10,279 nt of DNA, taken from assembly GCA_944393275.1 (NCBI GenBank), contig CALXZQ010000042.1, positions 1 through 10,279 on the forward strand, written 5' to 3'. Below the pieces are notes generated by a model. That model searched no databases, was not told the DNA's origin, and saw only the letters and a program-made list of their open reading frames with translations. Position numbers and translations under genes: made by a program. Shown here one piece after another: positions 1-5,428 of this stretch (positions are counted from its first letter, which is position 1; each line of letters begins with the position of its first letter). Source of the stretch: an uncultured Clostridia bacterium (lineage in GTDB: Bacteria; Bacillota; Clostridia; TANB77; CAG-508).

Positions 1-815
1 AGTTTTTCACTATACTTTTTAAGTTCTTTATTAATAGCATAAAAATCATCTACAGGATTTCTTCCTTCAACTCCTGAAACATCTATTAAATGCAATAATA
101 ATCTTGTTCTTTCTACATGTCTTAGAAATTGAATTCCAAGTCCTACTCCTTCACTAGCTCCTTCTATAATTCCTGGAATATCTGCAATTACAAAGCTTTC
201 TCCAATATCGGTTTTTACCACACCTAAATTTGGATTTAACGTAGTGAACTGATAATTTGCAATTTTAGGTCTTGCTGCAGTTACTACTGATAAGAATGTT
301 GATTTCCCTGCATTTGGGAACCCAAGTAATCCAACATCAGCTAATGATTTAAGTTCTAAAATCACTTCTTTTTCTATTCCTTTTTCACCACTCCCTGCAA
401 ATCTTGGTGCTTGTCTTGTTGAGGTTGCAAAATGAGAATTTCCTTTTCCTCCACGACCTCCTGGTAATATTAATTCTACTTGTCCCGGTTTAGATAAGTC
501 AGCAACTACATCTCCTGTTTCTGCATCTTTTACTATTGTTCCTAATGGCACTTTTATATATAAATCTTCTCCACTTTTTCCAGTACAGTGAGACCCGCTT
601 CCATCTTGTCCATTTTGAGCCTGAAATCTTCTATTATATCTAAAATCTACTAATGTATTTGCATCTGGGTCAACCATAAAATATATGTCTCCACCTTTTC
701 CTCCGTCTCCACCATCTGGTCCCCCTGAGGCCACATATTTTTCTCTTCTAAAGGTTATTGCTCCCTTTCCGCCATCCCCAGATTTTATATAAATTTTTGT
801 ATAATCTACAAACAT
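1..815 (-). CDS. obg: Obg family GTPase (partial, C-terminus outside window)
   Basis: This is an essential cytoplasmic P-loop GTPase of the Obg/CgtA family, which acts in late 50S subunit assembly and stress signalling. The visible 271 residues begin with the glycine-rich Obg fold (about residues 1-158, with many GG pairs such as GGPDGGDGGKGG). The G domain follows, with G1 GFPNAGKST at 165-173, a TTLNPNLG switch I stretch and G3 DIPG at 212-215. The family is usually about 430 residues, so the window edge cuts it before the G4 NKxD motif; this is an edge effect, not a broken gene. The ATG is preceded by AAAGGAGA at 5-nt spacing. The gene starts 29 nt after the trpS stop with no terminator between, so the two are probably co-transcribed. 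In many Firmicutes obg directly follows rpmA; here trpS lies between them. Confidence 0.96.
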   Translation of the reverse strand, partial: MFVDYTKIYIKSGDGGKGAITFRREKYVASGGPDGGDGGKGGDIYFMVDPDANTLVDFRYNRRFQAQNGQDGSGSHCTGKSGEDLYIKVPLGTIVKDAETGDVVADLSKPGQVELILPGGRGGKGNSHFATSTRQAPRFAGSGEKGIEKEVILELKSLADVGLLGFPNAGKSTFLSVVTAARPKIANYQFTTLNPNLGVVKTDIGESFVIADIPGIIEGASEGVGLGIQFLRHVERTRLLLHLIDVSGVEGRNPVDDFYAINKELKKYSEK

Positions 816-844
816 AAAAATCTCCTTTTAATATTTATATAATT

Positions 845-1861
845 TTATTTTTCTTCGAAATAATCTAATTTCATAGCTTGTTTTACATTTTTCATAACTT
901 CTTTTGCTAATTTTCTTGCTTTAGCTGTTCCTTCTATTAAAATTTTATCTACTAATTCTGGATGTTCTTCATAATATGCTCTTTTTTCTCTCATAGGTCT
1001 TAAATATTCTATTATATTTTTAGCTAATTGTTTTTTACATGCAACACAACCTCTTGCTCCTGCTTTACATTCACTACATACTGTTTTATACTCTTCTTTA
1101 TCTGTAAATAAGTTGTGATAATATGATACCATACATTTATCTGGATTACCCAAATCATCTTTCCTTATTCTATTAGGATCAGTAACTGCACTCATTACTT
1201 TTTTAGTTATCTCTTCTTCTGAATCAGATAAATAAATTGCATTTCCCAATGATTTACCCATTTTTTCATTTCCATCTAATCCTTTTATTCTTTTTCCTTC
1301 TGAAAGAACAATTTGTGGTTCTACTAAAACTTTTCCATATATACTATTGAATTTTCTTACAATTTCTCTACATTGTTCTATTAATGGTTCTTGGTCTTCT
1401 CCTACTGGAACTAATTCTCCTCCAAGTGCTGTTATATCTGCAGCTTGACTTACAGGATAACCTAAAAATCCATATGTTACACTTTCTCCAAATAATTCTT
1501 TTTTTTGAGCAATCTCAGTTTTAACCGTAGGATTTCTTTGAAGTCTTGCTATTGTTACTAAATTTGAATAAAACACTGTTAATTCTGCTACTTCTGGAAT
1601 CATTGATTGAATATATATAGTAGTTTTTTCAGGATCAATTCCAATAGATAAATAGTCCATTGCTACTTCTCTTACATTTTTTCTTACCTTTTCAGGGTTA
1701 TTAAAATTATCTGTTAAAGCTTGAACATCTGCAATTAATATATATGGTTCATATTTCCCACTATCTTGCATTTCTACCCTCTTTTTTAGTGAGCCAAAAT
1801 AATGTCCTATATGTAACCTTCCTGTTGGTCTATCACCTGTTACAATTCTTTTCTTTTCCAC
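845..1861 (-). CDS. trpS: Tryptophanyl-tRNA synthetase, iron-sulfur type
   Basis: This class I aminoacyl-tRNA synthetase charges tRNA-Trp with tryptophan in the cytoplasm. The 338 residues match the family length. HIGH is at residues 17-20, the Trp-pocket region is around D142 and GEDQ at 154-157, and the second signature reads KMGKS at 200-204 instead of the usual KMSKS. Cysteines C243, C265, C272 and C275 follow C-x21-C-x6-C-x2-C, nearly identical to the C-x22-C-x6-C-x2-C set that binds a [4Fe-4S] cluster in Thermotoga maritima TrpRS; C262 is an additional cysteine. The start codon is GTG, read just before GAAAAG. It lies about 10 nt after AAAGGAG and starts right at the expected N-terminus ahead of TGDRPTGRLHIGH. 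A promoter and short leader precede it with no room for a T-box. obg follows after 29 nt, probably in the same transcript. Confidence 0.97.
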   Translation of the reverse strand: MEKKRIVTGDRPTGRLHIGHYFGSLKKRVEMQDSGKYEPYILIADVQALTDNFNNPEKVRKNVREVAMDYLSIGIDPEKTTIYIQSMIPEVAELTVFYSNLVTIARLQRNPTVKTEIAQKKELFGESVTYGFLGYPVSQAADITALGGELVPVGEDQEPLIEQCREIVRKFNSIYGKVLVEPQIVLSEGKRIKGLDGNEKMGKSLGNAIYLSDSEEEITKKVMSAVTDPNRIRKDDLGNPDKCMVSYYHNLFTDKEEYKTVCSECKAGARGCVACKKQLAKNIIEYLRPMREKRAYYEEHPELVDKILIEGTAKARKLAKEVMKNVKQAMKLDYFEEK

Positions 1862-1898
1862 TTTTGCAATTCTCCTTTATTTTAAAATTTCTTTTTAG

Positions 1899-1927
1899 AT
1901 TATACTACAATTATGCTTATTTTACAA
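1899..1927 (-). promoter_or_regulatory. Sigma-A type promoter for trpS-obg
   Basis: On the minus strand a -35 box TTGTAA (1922-1927) and a perfect -10 box TATAAT (1899-1904) are separated by exactly 17 bp. The predicted transcript starts near 1892, giving a leader of about 30 nt. That is too short for a T-box, the element that often controls aminoacyl-tRNA synthetase genes in Firmicutes. The promoter lies directly downstream of the rpmA terminator, so trpS-obg appears to be a separate unit. Confidence 0.75.
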
Positions 1928-1945
1928 TTACAAAGTTATTTTTCT

Positions 1946-1979
1946 AAAATAAAAAAGAACAAGAGCATATCTTGTTCTT
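1946..1979 (-). terminator. Rho-independent terminator of rplU-rpmA
   Basis: A perfect 10-bp inverted repeat (AAGAACAAGA at 1955-1964, TCTTGTTCTT at 1970-1979) surrounds a 5-nt loop. On the minus strand the second arm runs into TTTTTTATTTT, the expected U-tract. The hairpin begins about 10 nt after the rpmA stop codon. The plus-strand side lacks a T-tract, so it should terminate leftward transcription only. Confidence 0.85.
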
Positions 1980-1989
1980 AAAATTTATT

Positions 1990-2256
1990 TTAAGCATTAA
2001 CTTCTTCTGGGTAAACACTTACCTTCTTTTTATCTCTACCTAATCTTTCAAATTTAACAATACCATTCACTAGTGCATATAAAGTGTCATCGCTTCCTAT
2101 ACCAACATTAGTTCCTGGATGTACTTTTGTTCCTCTTTGTCTTATTAGGATATTTCCTGCTAAAACAAATTGTCCATCAGCTCTTTTTACACCAAGACGT
2201 TTTGATTCACTATCTCTACCATTCTTAACACTACCTTGACCTTTCTTATGAGCCAT
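1990..2256 (-). CDS. rpmA: 50S ribosomal protein L27, short form without N-terminal extension
   Basis: This is L27 of the large ribosomal subunit; its N-terminal tail reaches toward the peptidyl-transferase centre. I chose the ATG at 2254-2256, which gives 88 residues beginning MAHKKGQG, with AAGGAG ending 8 nt upstream. An in-frame GTG three codons earlier would add MKD, but it overlaps the Shine-Dalgarno sequence itself and is unlikely to be used. The family signature GNILIRQRGTKVHPG is at residues 34-48. Most Firmicutes make L27 with a short leader that Prp protease removes to expose this same A-[HS]-K-K-G end. Here no leader is encoded, and the prp gene usually found between rplU and rpmA is absent from the 46-nt gap. 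Removal of the initiator Met before Ala would give the usual mature N-terminus (inference). Confidence 0.96.
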   Translation of the reverse strand: MAHKKGQGSVKNGRDSESKRLGVKRADGQFVLAGNILIRQRGTKVHPGTNVGIGSDDTLYALVNGIVKFERLGRDKKKVSVYPEEVNA

Positions 2257-2302
2257 GTCTTTCACTCCTTTCGTTTTTTAAATTATATATTTAATTTTAA
2301 AA

Positions 2303-2662
2303 TTAAGCTTCTACTTTTTCTGCAACTTCTTCTTTTTCAGCTTTTTTAGCAGCTGTTTTAATTGAAGTTATTTCAACCTTTGTATATGGTTGTCTATGTC
2401 CTTGTTTTCTTCTATAATTCTTTTTAGCTTTATATTTGAAAACAACAATTTTTCTTCCTTTTCCGTGTGCAGCAACTTTTCCTTCTACTTTTACACCTTT
2501 AACATAAGGATTTCCTATTTGTACTTTTCCATCATTTGATACTAATATTACTTTATCAAAAGTAACTTTCTTTCCTTCTTCAGTATCTAATTTTTCGAAA
2601 AATACTACATCTCCTTCTGCTACTTTATATTGCCTTCCACAACTTTCAATTATTGCGTACAT
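2303..2662 (-). CDS. rplU: 50S ribosomal protein L21
   Basis: This large-subunit protein binds 23S rRNA (domains I and II) and helps early 50S assembly. It has 119 residues, against about 103 in most bacteria. It starts with the typical MYAIIESCGRQYKV and carries the family signature near the C-terminus (residues 75-98, including NYRRKQGHRQPYTKVEI). The extra length is a C-terminal tail of about 18 residues rich in Lys, Ala and Glu, which is probably disordered. The ATG follows a near-ideal AGGAGGTG ribosome-binding site. The gene heads the rplU-rpmA unit, with its own promoter and a structured leader about 100 nt long that probably provides autoregulation. Confidence 0.97.
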   Translation of the reverse strand: MYAIIESCGRQYKVAEGDVVFFEKLDTEEGKKVTFDKVILVSNDGKVQIGNPYVKGVKVEGKVAAHGKGRKIVVFKYKAKKNYRRKQGHRQPYTKVEITSIKTAAKKAEKEEVAEKVEA

Positions 2663-2761
2663 CTAAAGTGCACCTCCTCTAATTTGTATACTCGCTAAGC
2701 ATAAATTCAAGGTAATTAGACAAATGCTAATATTTAGTTACCCGACCTAGGCGGCTTACAG
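2663..2761 (-). ncRNA. Ribosomal protein L21 leader (cis-regulatory 5' UTR)
   Basis: This is the leader of about 99 nt between the predicted rplU transcription start and its ATG. Structured leaders in front of rplU are an established Firmicutes family (L21 leader), thought to let the protein control its own operon. Visible pairing includes a closing helix TAAGC (2758-2754) with GCTTA (2700-2696), an inner helix GGTAA (2742-2738) with TTACC (2715-2711), and a small hairpin CTAA-ATA-TTAG inside it. The 5' strand holds the GC-rich block CCGCCTAGGTCGGG, which stands out in otherwise AT-rich spacer DNA and suggests selection. Assignment rests on position, promoter and pairing, not on a covariance search. 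Confidence 0.7.
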
Positions 2762-2767
2762 ATAAAT

Positions 2768-2796
2768 ATTTTAACATTTTATGAAAAATTTGTCAA
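2768..2796 (-). promoter_or_regulatory. Sigma-A type promoter for rplU-rpmA
   Basis: On the minus strand a consensus -35 box TTGACA (2791-2796) and a -10 box TAAAAT (2768-2773) have exactly 17 bp between them. This is among the strongest promoter matches in the window, as expected for ribosomal protein genes. The -35 box lies only 11 bp beyond the stop codon of the upstream membrane protein gene, with no terminator hairpin between, so upstream transcripts may also enter this unit. Confidence 0.82.
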
Positions 2797-2807
2797 TTAT
2801 TTTTTTA

Positions 2808-4562
2808 CTATTCTGATCTTGTTACTGTATAGTTATCATAGTCTATATAATATACATAATTATAATCATAACCACTATCTATATAAACTTTTCCTTCTTC
2901 TTCATCCATTGAAGCATCCATTCCGAATTCTATCAATCTTTGCACTAGTTTTCTTTGTTTTACTAATCTTTTTTCTTCTTCTGTTTTTGCTTTCTCTAGT
3001 TCCTGGATATATTCTGCATCTACTAGTGCATCTTGTTTAATATAATTTAACGATCTTTGAATTTGTTTTTCAAATTCATCTCTATTAAATTTTTCTTTAT
3101 ATTTCTTTAATGCTAATTCCCAGTCATGTTTAATAGATTCTGGATCTAAATCGTTTTCTTCCATCCTTTGTTTAAATATTGAATCTAATCTTTCTTTTAT
3201 CGCTTCAATTGTGCTTCTGTTATAGTCTAATGTCATATTGTTTAAAATAACTGTATCATCTCTTAAACTTTCTATTTCTGAAGATGTATTAAATTTTTTC
3301 AAATTATTATATTGAATTTTTTTATTTCCTAAATCATCTTCTATTTCTGCTTCTATTGTAGTATCTATTTCATCTCCTGTTTTTATCTCATTTTTTATAT
3401 TGATTAATATATTAGTGGCTTGTCTTGAGTTTTCTGTCACATTATATTCTAAAGATATTTGACTAATATTGGTAAATGTCTGCCTATTTAATTTATATGT
3501 GGTTACAATTGTTCCATTGCTAGTTTCTGTATTTGTTATTGTTACTGTTTGATTATTTTTAGTATTAACATTTTCTATTCTTAGTGTTAATTCAGGTTTT
3601 ATTAATTCTGTTCTTATTAATTCTCCTTCTGCTTCATAAACAGATAATTCAAATATAATATTTGAATTTGATGGTTGTCTTTTTATATCATTTATTTGAT
3701 CTTGTATCTTTGTTTTTAGTACTGTTATATTTTCATCATTTTTTTGTTGTATTTTATTTACTTCTTGTAAAATATTTTCATCATTTAGTAATGTTTCTAA
3801 TAATTTAACTTTTATATTTATTTCTTCATCTCCTGTTAATTTCAAAGTATATTTGTTAGTTGTATATTCTTGATCATTTCTGTTAATTATAATATCCTTT
3901 TCTTTTGTAAATTTATTTGATGGTATTTGTTCTTTTAATACATCCATGTACTTTTGTATAATTTCTTCTTTTGTCTCTTCTGACATATTTAATATTCTAT
4001 TTATATCATATTTTTCAATTTTATTAGCAATATTATATGTATTGCTCTTGCCTAATCTATTTAGCAATTCATAAATATCATTATTTTCTATTGATATATA
4101 CTTTATAACTACTTCATCTGATTTTAATCCATATAAATCCTGTTCTTTTAAAAATTTTAAATTAAATAATTCTTTTTCCTCTTCTTCATTTGAATACATT
4201 AGTTTTATATCTTGAAATGCTTTTTTATTTACTGTGTCTGTTACTCCTTTAAATTGTATTTTTCCATTATTAATTAATTTGTTTATGTCTGATCCATCAT
4301 TCTCATCAGAGATTTCAAAAGATATTTGCCCTTCATTATCATATTTTGTATTTTTAGTTCTTTCTTCATATTTAGTAATCCATTCGTCATCTATTACATC
4401 CAGAATATCAATATTTTTTCCTAAATATGTATAAAATAAATCTCTATCTGATTTTAATAAATCTGTTTTGAAAAATAATAATGCATATAATCCACTAAAT
4501 ATACCTACTATTGCCAAAAGTAATATTAATATAATTAATATCCTTTTTTTCCTTGTCATCAT
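2808..4562 (-). CDS. Membrane-anchored extracytoplasmic protein of unknown function
   Basis: I do not recognise this 584-residue protein. A basic N-terminus (TRKKR) precedes one hydrophobic helix at about residues 8-31. There is no lipobox and no cysteine anywhere, so I infer a type II membrane protein with some 550 residues outside the cell. The ectodomain has alternating polar/hydrophobic stretches suggesting beta structure (about 300-425, rich in Thr and Asn), then a charged helical region (about 449-547), then a Tyr/Asp-rich tail with 8 Tyr in residues 560-578. No catalytic motif is visible. Two adjacent ATG codons (4562 and 4559) follow a GAGGGGG ribosome-binding site, and either could start. 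The stop is TAG. It begins 21 nt after the rlmB stop, so it is probably co-transcribed with lepA and rlmB. That neighbourhood may be accidental and does not reveal its role. Confidence 0.85.
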   Translation of the reverse strand: MMTRKKRILIILILLLAIVGIFSGLYALLFFKTDLLKSDRDLFYTYLGKNIDILDVIDDEWITKYEERTKNTKYDNEGQISFEISDENDGSDINKLINNGKIQFKGVTDTVNKKAFQDIKLMYSNEEEEKELFNLKFLKEQDLYGLKSDEVVIKYISIENNDIYELLNRLGKSNTYNIANKIEKYDINRILNMSEETKEEIIQKYMDVLKEQIPSNKFTKEKDIIINRNDQEYTTNKYTLKLTGDEEINIKVKLLETLLNDENILQEVNKIQQKNDENITVLKTKIQDQINDIKRQPSNSNIIFELSVYEAEGELIRTELIKPELTLRIENVNTKNNQTVTITNTETSNGTIVTTYKLNRQTFTNISQISLEYNVTENSRQATNILINIKNEIKTGDEIDTTIEAEIEDDLGNKKIQYNNLKKFNTSSEIESLRDDTVILNNMTLDYNRSTIEAIKERLDSIFKQRMEENDLDPESIKHDWELALKKYKEKFNRDEFEKQIQRSLNYIKQDALVDAEYIQELEKAKTEEEKRLVKQRKLVQRLIEFGMDASMDEEEGKVYIDSGYDYNYVYYIDYDNYTVTRSE

Positions 4563-4583
4563 TATTATATTCCCCCTCTTTTG

Positions 4584-5339
4584 TTACTTTAATCTTTGTT
4601 TAACTACTTCATATATAACTATTCCTGCTGAAACAGATGCATTTAAAGAAGTTATCTTTCCTTTCATTGGTATCTTAACTAAAAAATCGCAATTTTCTTT
4701 GACTAATCTACTTATTCCTGTTCCTTCGCTACCTATTACTATTGCAAGTGGTCCTTTTAAATCTTGATCATAATAATATGTTTTTGTATCCATATCTGTT
4801 CCACATATCCAAAGCCCATTATCTTTTAGAGTTACTATTGCTTCATTTATATTATTTACTCTAGCTATTTTCATATAGCTTGCTGCTCCTGCTGAAGTCT
4901 TATTTACTATACTATTTACACTAGCAGCTCTTCTTTTTGGTATTATTATCCCATGAACTCCTGCTGTTTCTGCAGTTCTAATTATTGCCCCTAGATTATG
5001 TGGATCTTCAATACCATCTAATATTAACACAAATGCATCTTCATTTTTATTTTTTGCTTCCATAAGAATATCTTCTATTTCACAATATTGAAATGGTGGT
5101 ACTATTGCTATTACTCCTTGATAATTTTGCGTCTGTGCCATCGCATTCATTTTTTTTCTATCTTTTTCTACTATTATTACTTTATTTTCTTTTGCTAGAG
5201 CCATAATTTTATTTATGGATCCATGTTTTTCTCCTTTTGCTATAAATATTTTATTAATATCTTTTCCACTTTCTAATAATTCTAATACTGCATTTCTTCC
5301 TTCAACTTGGTCTGCATAAGGCTCATTGTTTTCTTTCAT
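4584..5339 (-). CDS. rlmB: 23S rRNA 2'-O-ribose methyltransferase, RlmB/TrmH (SpoU) family
   Basis: This is a SPOUT-class methyltransferase using S-adenosylmethionine. Its closest functional model, RlmB, methylates the 2'-OH of G2251 in the P-loop of 23S rRNA. The 251 residues match the family. The N-terminal substrate-binding domain (about 8-85) has the VEGRNAVLELL opening. The catalytic trefoil-knot domain carries motif 1 NLGAIIRTAE at 115-124 (with Arg121), motif 2 IVIGSEGTG at 200-208 and motif 3 at 223-240 (IPMKGKITSLNASVSAGI). ATG follows GAGGAG at about 6-nt spacing. The exact target base is inferred; related TrmH-family enzymes modify other rRNA or tRNA sites. It lies between lepA and the membrane protein gene, away from cysS and mrnC, which accompany its homologue in Bacillus. 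Confidence 0.9.
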   Translation of the reverse strand: MKENNEPYADQVEGRNAVLELLESGKDINKIFIAKGEKHGSINKIMALAKENKVIIVEKDRKKMNAMAQTQNYQGVIAIVPPFQYCEIEDILMEAKNKNEDAFVLILDGIEDPHNLGAIIRTAETAGVHGIIIPKRRAASVNSIVNKTSAGAASYMKIARVNNINEAIVTLKDNGLWICGTDMDTKTYYYDQDLKGPLAIVIGSEGTGISRLVKENCDFLVKIPMKGKITSLNASVSAGIVIYEVVKQRLK

Positions 5340-5428
5340 AATATCTCCTCTTCTTCATATTGATTAATTAACTGAATTGTTCTTTTTTCTCTCTTAATAG
5401 TTTTTCCTCCAATTATATTATTCATCAT
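5336..5428 (-). CDS. Possible 30-residue small ORF linking lepA and rlmB
   Basis: A 30-codon frame starts at ATG ATG inside the last codons of lepA (11-nt overlap) and ends with a TGA that shares two bases with the rlmB ATG (ATGA arrangement). Its peptide begins MMNNIIGGKT, is basic in the middle (KREKR) and ends in EEEEIL. A GGAGG site (5406-5410) sits inside the frame, not before the ATG. The only codon at good spacing after it is ATT (5398-5396), a rare start known from infC; starting there would give 20 residues. It may be a real small protein, a coupling device for rlmB, or chance. With so short a length in AT-rich DNA, coding is unproven. Confidence 0.25.
   Translation of the reverse strand: MMNNIIGGKTIKREKRTIQLINQYEEEEIL

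Noticed and set aside
1744..1947. 67-codon open frame on the plus strand across the start of trpS
   Set aside because: It is antisense to trpS, is rich in Phe, Leu and Tyr as expected from reverse-reading AT-rich coding DNA, and lacks a ribosome-binding site.
1862..1950. T-box riboswitch upstream of trpS
   Set aside because: The predicted transcript starts about 30 nt before the GTG, and no T-box sequence or antiterminator hairpin is present; the only hairpin is the rpmA terminator upstream of the promoter.
2257..2265. A GTG three codons upstream of the L27 ATG that would extend the protein by MKD
   Set aside because: The GTG overlaps the AAGGAG ribosome-binding site, leaving no spacing for initiation there, while the ATG at 2256 has ideal spacing and gives the conserved N-terminus.
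2819..3040. Plus-strand open frame antisense to the membrane protein gene
   Set aside because: Low-complexity Leu/Phe/Tyr/His product typical of a shadow frame; the opposite strand has a long, well-supported gene. The same applies to the plus-strand frames at 4234-4434 and 4468-4767.
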